Shown here in pieces: positions 27,543 through 34,806 of a stretch of DNA of 64,000 bases. The stretch is from Jiella pacifica (lineage in GTDB: Bacteria > Pseudomonadota > Alphaproteobacteria > Rhizobiales > Rhizobiaceae), in assembly GCF_010500815.1 (NCBI RefSeq), contig NZ_JAAAMG010000023.1:30199-94198 (forward strand), written 5' to 3'. A model generated the notes under the pieces. That model searched no databases. It was not told where the DNA came from and saw only the letters and a list, made by a program, of their open reading frames with translations. A program made the position numbers and the translations under genes. Every line of letters starts with the position of its first letter. Position 1 is the first letter of the stretch.

Positions 27543-28253
27543 GTGACGAAAAGTCTAGTCGCAGTCGTGGCGCTCGTCGCCCTTGCCGGATGTTCGACCA
27601 CCAAGGAGGACGCGTTGCGCGAGCCCGGCCTGTCGCCGGTCGGCAGCGGGCTGTACGAATACCCGCCGGTGGCGATCCAGCCGGCGGCATTTCCGGCTGC
27701 GGGGCCGCGCACGCCGCATTCGCTGTGGAGCGACGATCGCGCCACCTTCTACCAGGACCCGCGCGCTCTCGACGTCGGCGACATCGTCACGGTGAAGATC
27801 GAGATCAGCGACCAGGCGAAGCTCGACAACAATTCGAAGCGCTCGCGCACCTCCGACATCGGAGCCTCGCTCGGGCTCGGCGGTTTCTTCGGCACCTGGG
27901 TGTTGCCGGACGTCGACGCCTCGCTTTCGGCGGACGACAAGTCGGCGGCCGAGGGCAAGGGAGCGGTCGACCGGTCGGAGAAGATCAACCTTTCCGTCGC
28001 GGCGGTCGTCACCCAGAAACTGCCGAACGGCAACCTCTTCATCGCCGGCCAGCAGGAAGTCCGGGTGAACTTCGAGGTCCGGGTGCTGTCGATCGCCGGC
28101 ATCATCAGGCCGCGCGACATCCTGCCGAACAACACCATCGACTACGACAAGATCGCCGAAGCACGCATCTCCTACGGCGGCCGCGGCCGTCTGACGGAAG
28201 TGCAGCAGCCGGGATGGGGCCAGCAGGTCTACGACATCGTCGCCCCCTACTGA
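27543..28253 (+). CDS. flgH: Flagellar L-ring lipoprotein FlgH
   Basis: 236 residues from a GTG start. The lipobox LAGC (Cys near residue 16) gives an outer-membrane lipoprotein. It shows typical FlgH patterns: 'ALDVGDIVTVKIEISDQAKLDNNSKRSR', 'GNLFIAGQQEVRVNFEVRVLSIAGIIRPRDI' and 'ARISYGGRGRLTEVQQPGWGQQVYDIVAPY'. It forms the L-ring. A strong hairpin follows it. Confidence 0.95.
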   Translation: MTKSLVAVVALVALAGCSTTKEDALREPGLSPVGSGLYEYPPVAIQPAAFPAAGPRTPHSLWSDDRATFYQDPRALDVGDIVTVKIEISDQAKLDNNSKRSRTSDIGASLGLGGFFGTWVLPDVDASLSADDKSAAEGKGAVDRSEKINLSVAAVVTQKLPNGNLFIAGQQEVRVNFEVRVLSIAGIIRPRDILPNNTIDYDKIAEARISYGGRGRLTEVQQPGWGQQVYDIVAPY

Positions 28254-28274
28254 CGATCGTCCGGTCACTTCTTC

Positions 28275-28316
28275 GCGAAACCGCCGGCGGGACCTTCGTT
28301 CCGTCGGCGGTTTCGC
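28275..28316 (+). terminator. Strong hairpin between flgH and fliL
   Basis: GCGAAACCGCCG (28275-28286) pairs perfectly with CGGCGGTTTCGC (28305-28316), a 12-bp stem with an 18-nt loop that can pair further. No U tract follows, so it may be a partial terminator or an mRNA 3'-end stabiliser separating the L/P-ring genes from fliL-fliP. Confidence 0.55.
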
Positions 28317-28449
28317 GTCGCCTCGGCGCCTGCGGGCCGGTTCCGCAAGTCTCGCGATAGCGAGCCGGTTTATCGCAAGGTCGAGCGGTCGGGACGGCGG
28401 ATCATGACGATGCCGAGGCGGACCGTGAGTCAGAGAAGGGCTTTGCTCG

Positions 28450-28992
28450 ATGGCCGAGGCCGACATCCCCGAACTTGACGAAGGCGGCAAGAAGAAGGGC
28501 GGCATGATGCCGACCATCATCGCCGTCACGGTGGTGACGCTGATCGCAGCCGGCGCCGGCAGCGGCATCGGAATGATGCTGACGTCGAGCGCCCCGGCGC
28601 CTGTAGCCCCCGCTCCTGCACCGGAGCCCGACGCGCACAAGGAGGGCGAGGACCACGGTGAGGCGAAGTCGGACATCGAAACGGCGCACGAAGAGATGGT
28701 CCCGCTGCAGCTGATCGAGCTGAAGCCGGTCCTGACCAACATCTATTCGCCCGAGGACGCCTGGCTCCGCATCGAGGCCTCTCTCGTCGTCAAGCAGGAC
28801 GGCACCCTCAACGGCGAGGTTCTCGCCGCCGAGGTCGAAGCCGACACCCTGGCGTTTCTGAGGTCGGTCCAGCTGGCGCAGGTCGAGGGGTCGCGGGGCC
28901 TCCTGCATCTTCGCGACGATCTGCGCGAACGGGCCAAGCTGCGTTCCACCGCGGTCGTCGACTATCTCATCCGCACCATGGTGGCCGAATGA
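28450..28992 (+). CDS. fliL: Flagellar basal-body-associated protein FliL
   Basis: 180 residues. One membrane helix (about 18-45, TIIAVTVVTLIAAGAGSGIGMML) with a charged cytoplasmic start, then a Pro/Ala/Glu linker and the periplasmic FliL domain ('IELKPVLTNIYSPEDAWLRIEASLVV', 'LRERAKLRSTAVVDYLIRTMVAE'). It supports the stator. Its stop overlaps the fliP start by 4 bp. Confidence 0.93.
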   Translation: MAEADIPELDEGGKKKGGMMPTIIAVTVVTLIAAGAGSGIGMMLTSSAPAPVAPAPAPEPDAHKEGEDHGEAKSDIETAHEEMVPLQLIELKPVLTNIYSPEDAWLRIEASLVVKQDGTLNGEVLAAEVEADTLAFLRSVQLAQVEGSRGLLHLRDDLRERAKLRSTAVVDYLIRTMVAE

Positions 28993-29777
28993 AACGCGGC
29001 CTCCTCGCCCTCGGGCTCGCCGGCCTCGTCCTTCTCCTGGCGGCCCATCCGAGCTTTGCGCAGGCGTCGAGCAACGTCGCTCAGACGCTCTCCGATCTCC
29101 TCCCGGAAGGCGACGCCTCGGTCTCCGGCCGAATCATCCAGCTTTTCGGCATCGTCACGGTGCTGTCCGTCGCGCCCGGTCTTCTGGTGATGGTCACGTC
29201 CTTCACGCGCATCGTCATCGCCCTGTCGATCCTCAGGAGCGGCCTCGGCCTGCAGACGACGCCGGCCAACCTCATCCTGATCTCGCTCTCTCTGTTCATG
29301 ACCTTCTTCGTCATGGCGCCGACCTTCGACAAGGCGTGGCGCGACGGGCTGCAGCCGATGCTGGAGAACCAGATCACCGAGGAAGAGGCGTTCTACCGCA
29401 TCTCCGAACCGTTCAAGGAGTTCATGCTCACCCAGGTGAGGGCCTCGGACCTGGCGCTGTTCGACGATCTCGCCTCGACGAACAGCCGCGACCGGGTCGA
29501 ACCGGAAGAGCAGGGGGCAGCCGACGAGCGCGACGTCGATCTGCGCATCCTCATCCCCGCTTTCATGATCTCCGAGCTGCGTCGGGGCTTCGAGATCGGG
29601 TTCCTGATCGTTCTTCCCTTCCTCGTCATCGACATGATCGTCGCGACCCTGACCATGTCCATGGGCATGATGATGCTGCCGCCGACGGTCATCTCGCTTC
29701 CGTTCAAGATCTTGTTCTTTGTCCTGATCGATGGCTGGAACATGCTTGTCGGGTCGCTGGTGAGATCGTTCTTTTAG
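28989..29777 (+). CDS. fliP: Flagellar export apparatus protein FliP
   Basis: 262 residues. A signal peptide (LLALGLAGLVLLLAAHPSFAQ) is followed by the FliP core: 'GIVTVLSVAPGLLVMVTSFTRIVIALSILRSGLGLQTTP', the cytoplasmic/periplasmic loop, and 'IPAFMISELRRGFEIGFLIVLPFLVIDMIVATLTMSMGMMMLPPTVISLPFKILFFVLIDGW'. Inner-membrane gate of the flagellar export apparatus. Last gene before the flagellin block. Confidence 0.96.
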   Translation: MKRGLLALGLAGLVLLLAAHPSFAQASSNVAQTLSDLLPEGDASVSGRIIQLFGIVTVLSVAPGLLVMVTSFTRIVIALSILRSGLGLQTTPANLILISLSLFMTFFVMAPTFDKAWRDGLQPMLENQITEEEAFYRISEPFKEFMLTQVRASDLALFDDLASTNSRDRVEPEEQGAADERDVDLRILIPAFMISELRRGFEIGFLIVLPFLVIDMIVATLTMSMGMMMLPPTVISLPFKILFFVLIDGWNMLVGSLVRSFF

Positions 29778-29802
29778 CGTAACAATACTCGGGTTGACTG
29801 CT

Positions 29803-29818
29803 TTAACCGGCGTTTAAC
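29803..29818 (+). promoter_or_regulatory. CtrA-type binding site upstream of the first flagellin gene
   Basis: TTAA (29803-29806), 7 nt, then TTAAC (29814-29818) is an exact match to the alphaproteobacterial CtrA consensus TTAA-N7-TTAAC. Further TTAAC at 29820-29824 and an inverted copy (GGTTAA, 29831-29836) lie alongside. The site is about 105 bp before the flagellin ATG. Confidence 0.6.
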
Positions 29819-29921
29819 GTTAACGAACTAGGTTAAGGCAATCGGCGCCGGCATGAAGCGAGGGCCTTTAGAGGCGGCAGGATCCAATGAGCGGACGACC
29901 TGCCCGTAAAGGTTGACTAGT

Positions 29922-31196
29922 ATGACGAGTATCATCACCAACGTCGCGGCAATGACGGCCCTGCAGACGCTCCAGCACACCAATGCGATGCTGGAAGAGA
30001 CCCAGAACAGGATTTCCACCGGCTATCGGGTTTCGGAAGCCAAGGACAACGCCGCCTACTGGTCGATCGCGACCACCATGCGCTCGGACAACAGCGCGAT
30101 GTCCGCCGTTGTCGACTCCCTCGGCATCGGTGCTGCGATCGTCGACACCGGCTACACCGCCCTGTCATCGGCCAAGGACGTTCTGTCCGAGATCAAGGCG
30201 AAACTGACCACCGCCACCTCCGACGGCGTCGACCGGAGCAAGATCCAGGCCGAGATCGACGCACTACAGGACCAGCTGAAGACGATCTCCGACTCGGCTT
30301 CGTTCTCGGGCCAGAACTGGCTTTCGAACACCGATGCGGTGGCGCCGGTCAAGCAGATCATCTCGTCGCTTTCCCGCGGCGCCGATGGGACGCTTTCGGT
30401 CGGGTCGATCTCTGTGGATACGAATGGCATCCGCATGTACGCTGCGGGCGCAGGTCTGATGGACAGTGTCATCGACATCGACCAATTCGATGGCGCGCTC
30501 GGCACGGCGACGGTCGAGACCACCGCGATCGACTTTGCCAATACCGACGACAAGATCTCATTCTCGGTGTCGCAGAACGGTAATGCGGCCCGCACGGTCG
30601 AGATTACCCAGACCACCCTGGCTGCTGCCGGTCTCAGCGATACGACGATCCGTTCGAGCGCCGATCTGAAATTGGTTTACGAGCAGGCCCTCTCGGATGC
30701 TGGCATCACGGGCATCGACGTCTCCATCGGCGCTGCTGGCGAGTTGAGCTTCAAGTCGCTCGAGAGCTTCTCTGTGACCAACGCGGCGACGGCGGGTACG
30801 TCTGCCATCGCCATCACCGACATGGGTCTCGTGGCGACCGACACCACTGCCGCGCCTGGGGGCGCCTTCTCGGTCAGCGTCGATGCCATCAACATCACCT
30901 CGGTCGATTCCGATGAGATCCAAGCCTACATCAAGGTCGTGGACGAGGCGCTGTCGAATGTTACCTCGGCTGCCGCAAGCCTCGGCGCCGTGCAGAACCG
31001 CATCGACCTGCAGCAGGAATTCGTCTCCAAGCTGATGGACACGATCGATCAGGGTGTCGGCACGCTGGTCGATGCTGACATGACCGAGGAGTCGACCCGC
31101 CTGAAGGCGCTGCAGACCCAGCAGCAGCTCGGCGTCCAGGCCCTGTCGATCGCCAATTCCTCCAGCCAGGCGATCATGCAGCTCTTCCAGAACTGA
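29922..31196 (+). CDS. fla: Flagellin (first of three tandem genes)
   Basis: 424 residues from the ATG at 29922. Conserved N-terminal D0/D1 region ('LQHTNAMLEETQNRISTGYRVSEAKDNAAYWSIATTMRSD') and C-terminal D1/D0 region ('GAVQNRIDLQQEFVSKLMDTIDQGVGTLVDADMTEESTRLKALQTQQQLGVQALSIANSSSQ'). A rhizobial-type filament subunit exported by the flagellar apparatus. The most divergent of the three copies here, ending QAIMQLFQN. It has its own leader and terminator. Confidence 0.96.
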   Translation: MTSIITNVAAMTALQTLQHTNAMLEETQNRISTGYRVSEAKDNAAYWSIATTMRSDNSAMSAVVDSLGIGAAIVDTGYTALSSAKDVLSEIKAKLTTATSDGVDRSKIQAEIDALQDQLKTISDSASFSGQNWLSNTDAVAPVKQIISSLSRGADGTLSVGSISVDTNGIRMYAAGAGLMDSVIDIDQFDGALGTATVETTAIDFANTDDKISFSVSQNGNAARTVEITQTTLAAAGLSDTTIRSSADLKLVYEQALSDAGITGIDVSIGAAGELSFKSLESFSVTNAATAGTSAIAITDMGLVATDTTAAPGGAFSVSVDAINITSVDSDEIQAYIKVVDEALSNVTSAAASLGAVQNRIDLQQEFVSKLMDTIDQGVGTLVDADMTEESTRLKALQTQQQLGVQALSIANSSSQAIMQLFQN

Positions 31197-31224
31197 TCCC
31201 TCTCCACTCAGCTTCGATCGAAAG

Positions 31225-31257
31225 AAGGGCCGCCCGTCTGGGCGGCCCTTTTCTTTT
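31225..31257 (+). terminator. Terminator of first flagellin gene
   Basis: AAGGGCCGCCC (31225-31235) pairs perfectly with GGGCGGCCCTT (31240-31250) across a GTCT loop, followed by TTCTTTT. Strong rho-independent terminator 28 bp after the stop codon. Confidence 0.93.
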
Positions 31258-31313
31258 GTGGGTCGGTCTCCTGGGAGTTATCTGGCCGTTCGACGATGGC
31301 AGTTGACGACAAT

Positions 31314-31369
31314 TTAACCACGTTGCTTCGGCAGGAATTAACCACACCAATTCCACGAAAGTTAACCAT
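31314..31369 (+). promoter_or_regulatory. Three TTAACCA half-sites at 24-bp spacing upstream of the second flagellin
   Basis: TTAACCA occurs at 31314-31320, 31338-31344 and 31362-31368, exactly 24 bp apart. The last copy extends to TTAACCAT, the CtrA half-site known from Caulobacter. A cooperative array for CtrA or another regulator is inferred; no full TTAA-N7-TTAA site is present here. Confidence 0.5.
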
Positions 31370-31440
31370 AAGAATTAGTCTTAAGAGTCGAGCCGATATT
31401 GGCGCGCCCAATTAACGTCTCCGAAGGCATCGCGGCTGCA

Positions 31441-31568
31441 TGTTGTGGGCATAGCGGAGTGGCAAGACGCAAACAAAAGCGGCCACCGGCATGATGCCCT
31501 TTCGCTATCCCGGCCGATCCGGATTGTCCCAAAAATTCGATGTACTTGCGTATGGGACGCTTATTCTT
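31441..31568 (+). promoter_or_regulatory. Conserved 5' leader of second flagellin gene
   Basis: Aligns with the leader of the third flagellin gene (33207-33323). The core 31488-31527 is 38/40 identical to 33253-33292, and CTTGCGTATGG before the start is also shared. The frame opening at 31491 (ATGATG) runs without a stop into the flagellin, which could add 26 residues (MMPFRYPGRSGL...). The leader may bind a translational regulator such as FlbT or encode a leader peptide. Confidence 0.55.
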
Positions 31569-32849
31569 ATGACCAGCATTATGACGAACGCTTCGGCGAT
31601 GACCGCTCTGCAGAGCCTGCAGTCGATCAATTCTTCGCTCGACGAGACGCAGAGCCGCATCTCGACCGGCTACCGCGTTGCCGAAGCCCAGGACAACGCC
31701 GCCTACTGGTCGATCGCGACCACCATGCGTTCGGACAATCAGGCGATGTCCGCCGTCGTCGACTCGCTCGGCATCGGTGCCGCCACGGTCGACGCCGCCT
31801 ATACCGGCCTCAACGCCGCCAAGGACGTCCTGTCCGAGATCAAGGCCAAGCTGACGACCGCCACCTCCGACGGCGTCGACAAGGGCAAGGTCCAGGAAGA
31901 GATCACCGCTCTTCAGAACCAGCTGAAGACGATCTCCGACTCGGCTTCGTTCTCCGGCCAGAACTGGCTGTCGAACACCGAAGCGACCACCAACAAACAG
32001 ATCGTCTCCTCGATCTCGCGTGACGCCGCGGGCAGCCTCGGCGTCGGCGCCATCGATGTCGACATCGACAGCTACCGTCTCTACTCGGCCGACGCGGGTA
32101 TTCTCGACAAGACGATCGACATCGCCCAGTTCGACGGCGTACTCGGCAGCGCCACGGTCGAGACCTCGGCGATCAGCTTCGCCAACGCCAACGACAAGAT
32201 CTCCTTCACCGTGTCGCAGAACGGTGACGCGGCCCGCACGGTTGAGATCACACAGGCCACCCTGGCCTCTGCCGGCCTCAGCGACACGACGATCCGCTCG
32301 AACGCTGATCTGAAGGCGGTCTACGAACAGGCTCTGTCGGATGCTGGCATTGACGGCGTCGAGGTCTCCATCGATGCGACCGACAGTCTGACCTTCACCT
32401 CGCTCGAGAGCTTCAAGGTGACCAACGCGGCGACCACCGGCACCTCCGCCATCACCGTGGCAAGCATGGGTCTCGTGGCGACCGACACCACGGCATCGGC
32501 CACGGGCACGTTCTCGACCAGCGTCGAGGACATCGACCTGAACACTCTGACGTTGGGTCAGGAATCGGCGCAGATCCAAGCCTACATCAAGGTCGTCGAC
32601 GAGGCCTTGTCGCAGGTCACCACGGCTGCCGCCAGCATCGGCGCCGTGCAGAACCGTATCGATCTGCAGCAGGAGTTCGTCTCCAAGCTGATGGACACGG
32701 TTTCCGAAGGCGTCGGCTCGCTGGTCGATGCCGACATGACCGAGGAGTCCACCCGCCTCAAGGCCCTGCAGACCCAGCAGCAGCTCGGCGTCCAGGCGCT
32801 GTCGATCGCCAACAACTCCTCGCAGTCGCTGCTCTCGCTCTTCCGCTAA
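31569..32849 (+). CDS. fla: Flagellin (second of three tandem genes)
   Basis: 426 residues from the ATG at 31569 (MTSIMTNASAMTALQSLQ). Same layout as the other copies: conserved D0/D1 ends and a variable middle. It differs from the third flagellin at only about 19 positions, with long stretches identical even at silent sites. No strong Shine-Dalgarno precedes this ATG. The frame is open back to 31491, so an N-terminally extended product cannot be excluded, although all flagellins of this group start at MTSI. Confidence 0.95.
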   Translation: MTSIMTNASAMTALQSLQSINSSLDETQSRISTGYRVAEAQDNAAYWSIATTMRSDNQAMSAVVDSLGIGAATVDAAYTGLNAAKDVLSEIKAKLTTATSDGVDKGKVQEEITALQNQLKTISDSASFSGQNWLSNTEATTNKQIVSSISRDAAGSLGVGAIDVDIDSYRLYSADAGILDKTIDIAQFDGVLGSATVETSAISFANANDKISFTVSQNGDAARTVEITQATLASAGLSDTTIRSNADLKAVYEQALSDAGIDGVEVSIDATDSLTFTSLESFKVTNAATTGTSAITVASMGLVATDTTASATGTFSTSVEDIDLNTLTLGQESAQIQAYIKVVDEALSQVTTAAASIGAVQNRIDLQQEFVSKLMDTVSEGVGSLVDADMTEESTRLKALQTQQQLGVQALSIANNSSQSLLSLFR

Positions 32850-32896
32850 GCGGCGAGGGGAGGCGTCTCCCCGATCCCAGCGAGTCCAGAATGACG

Positions 32897-32924
32897 AAAG
32901 GCCCGGCACTCCGCCGGGCCTTTC
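32897..32924 (+). terminator. Terminator of second flagellin gene
   Basis: GGCCCGGC (32900-32907) pairs with GCCGGGCC (32913-32920) across ACTCC, flanked by AAA and TTT that extend the stem. 47 bp after the stop codon. Confidence 0.9.
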
Positions 32925-33206
32925 TGCGTTTGTGAGTCATGAACCGTAGTCCCACAGTCGCCGCTGCGGCTCCGTCTCCGCCTTTGTCGCATGAGCGATC
33001 ATGCGTTTTCCTGCCTGCCGTTAAGCAGGAGTTGGAGAAAAATCTAAGTAAAATTGCGACCGAGATATAGGGTTAATGGGCGTAGTGAATCGACGTGATG
33101 AATCATTTCTGTCTTAACTACGATCCTTCGCCTTCCATTAGGCTTGAATCGATGGATGTTCGGATCATTCTTGCGGATTAAGGTTTTGGAGTGAGTCCGG
33201 ATCTCA

Positions 33207-33323
33207 TGTTGTGTTCATAGCGAAGTGGCCAGATAGAAATGAAATGGCCATGGGCATGATGCCGTTTCGTTATCCCGGCCGATCCGGATTGTTCCTATCT
33301 GTCTTGCGTATGGAACGTTAGTT
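33207..33323 (+). promoter_or_regulatory. Conserved 5' leader of third flagellin gene, with a possible leader ORF
   Basis: Homologous to 31441-31568. An ATG at 33256 opens a 21-codon frame (MMPFRYPGRSGL then FLSVLRMER) that stops at 33319-33321, two bases before the flagellin ATG at 33324. The two core differences from the other leader are both silent in this frame. There is no clear ribosome binding site for the leader frame. The rest of the 474-bp intergenic stretch (32925-33206) is A+T-richer and presumably carries the promoter; a TTAAC lies at 33114. Confidence 0.5.
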
Positions 33324-34604
33324 ATGACCAGCATCAACACCAATACCGCGGCAATGACGGCTCTGCAGAGCTTGCAGTCGATCAACTCTTCGCTTGAAGA
33401 CACCCAGAGCCGCATCTCGACCGGCTATCGCGTCTCGGAAGCTCAGGACAACGCCGCCTACTGGTCGATCGCGACCACCATGCGTTCGGACAATCAGGCG
33501 ATGTCCGCCGTCGTCGACTCGCTCGGCATCGGTGCCGCCACGGTCGACGCCGCCTATACCGGCCTCAACGCCGCCAAGGACGTCCTGTCCGAGATCAAGG
33601 CCAAGCTGACGACCGCCACCTCCGACGGCGTCGACAAGGGCAAGGTCCAGGAAGAGATCACCGCTCTTCAGAACCAGCTGAAGACGATCTCCGACTCGGC
33701 TTCGTTCTCCGGCCAGAACTGGCTGTCGAACACCGACGCGACCACCACCAAGCAGATCGTCTCCTCGATCTCGCGTGACGCCGCGGGCAGCCTCGGCGTC
33801 GGCGCCATCGACGTCAACATCAACAGCCTCCGCCTCTACTCGGCCGACGCGGGTATTCTCGACAAGACGATCGACATCGCCCAGTTCGAAGGCGCCCTCG
33901 GTTCCGCCACGGTCGAGACCTCGGCGATCAACTTCGCCAACGCCAACGACAAGATCTCCTTCACCGTGTCGCAGAACGGTGACGCGGCCCGCACGGTCGA
34001 GATCACACAGGCCACCCTGGCCTCTGCCGGCCTCAGCGACACGACGATCCGCTCGAACGCTGATCTGAAGGCGGTCTACGAACAGGCTCTGTCGGATGCT
34101 GGCATTGACGGCATCGAGGTCTCCATCGATGCGACCGACAGTCTGAGCTTCAGTTCGCTCGAGAGCTTCAAGGTGACCAACGCGGCGACCACCGGCACCT
34201 CCGCCATCACCGTGGCAAGCATGGGTCTCGTGGCGACCGACACCACGGCATCGGCCACGGGCACGTTCTCGACCAGCGTCGAGGACATCGACCTGAACAC
34301 TCTGACGACGGGTCAGGAATCGGCGCAGATCCAAGCCTACATCAAGGTCGTCGACGAGGCCTTGTCGCAGGTCACCACGGCTGCCGCCAGCATCGGCGCC
34401 GTGCAGAACCGTATCGATCTGCAGCAGGAGTTCGTCTCCAAGCTGATGGACACGGTTTCCGAAGGCGTCGGCTCGCTGGTCGATGCCGACATGACCGAGG
34501 AGTCCACCCGCCTCAAGGCCCTGCAGACCCAGCAGCAGCTCGGCGTCCAGGCGCTGTCGATCGCCAACAACTCCTCGCAGTCGCTGCTCTCGCTCTTCCG
34601 CTAA
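33324..34604 (+). CDS. fla: Flagellin (third of three tandem genes)
   Basis: 426 residues (MTSINTNTAAMTALQSLQ). Near-duplicate of the second flagellin at an offset of 1755 bp. Segments of roughly 290 nt near the 5' end (from about 33445) and at the 3' end (from about 34316) are identical in DNA, indicating recent duplication or gene conversion. Filament subunit; all three copies may co-assemble as in rhizobial complex filaments. Its own terminator follows. Confidence 0.96.
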   Translation: MTSINTNTAAMTALQSLQSINSSLEDTQSRISTGYRVSEAQDNAAYWSIATTMRSDNQAMSAVVDSLGIGAATVDAAYTGLNAAKDVLSEIKAKLTTATSDGVDKGKVQEEITALQNQLKTISDSASFSGQNWLSNTDATTTKQIVSSISRDAAGSLGVGAIDVNINSLRLYSADAGILDKTIDIAQFEGALGSATVETSAINFANANDKISFTVSQNGDAARTVEITQATLASAGLSDTTIRSNADLKAVYEQALSDAGIDGIEVSIDATDSLSFSSLESFKVTNAATTGTSAITVASMGLVATDTTASATGTFSTSVEDIDLNTLTTGQESAQIQAYIKVVDEALSQVTTAAASIGAVQNRIDLQQEFVSKLMDTVSEGVGSLVDADMTEESTRLKALQTQQQLGVQALSIANNSSQSLLSLFR

Positions 34605-34640
34605 GACCGGCACGCAGCCTTTCGAGGCACCAAGTCATGG

Positions 34641-34673
34641 AAGGGGCCGCCCGCGAGGGCGGCCCCTTTTTCG
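34641..34673 (+). terminator. Terminator of third flagellin gene
   Basis: AAGGGGCCGCCC (34641-34652) pairs perfectly with GGGCGGCCCCTT (34657-34668) across a GCGA tetraloop, followed by Ts. Strong rho-independent terminator 37 bp after the stop. Confidence 0.93.
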
Positions 34674-34806
34674 TGCCGAGCGGGGTCTCGACGTGCGGCA
34701 AAAGCCCCCCATCCGACGGCAGGACATCCGTCTCGTGCGGCCTCTTCCCGCGCGCCGGGCGTCGCCCAGTCAGCCGCAGCGACAGGCTCGCCGCAGCGAG
34801 ACGGCA

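Noticed and set aside
31362..34613. Long minus-strand frames opposite the second and third flagellins
   Set aside because: Antisense shadows that mirror the duplicated flagellin sequence; no independent start or family features.
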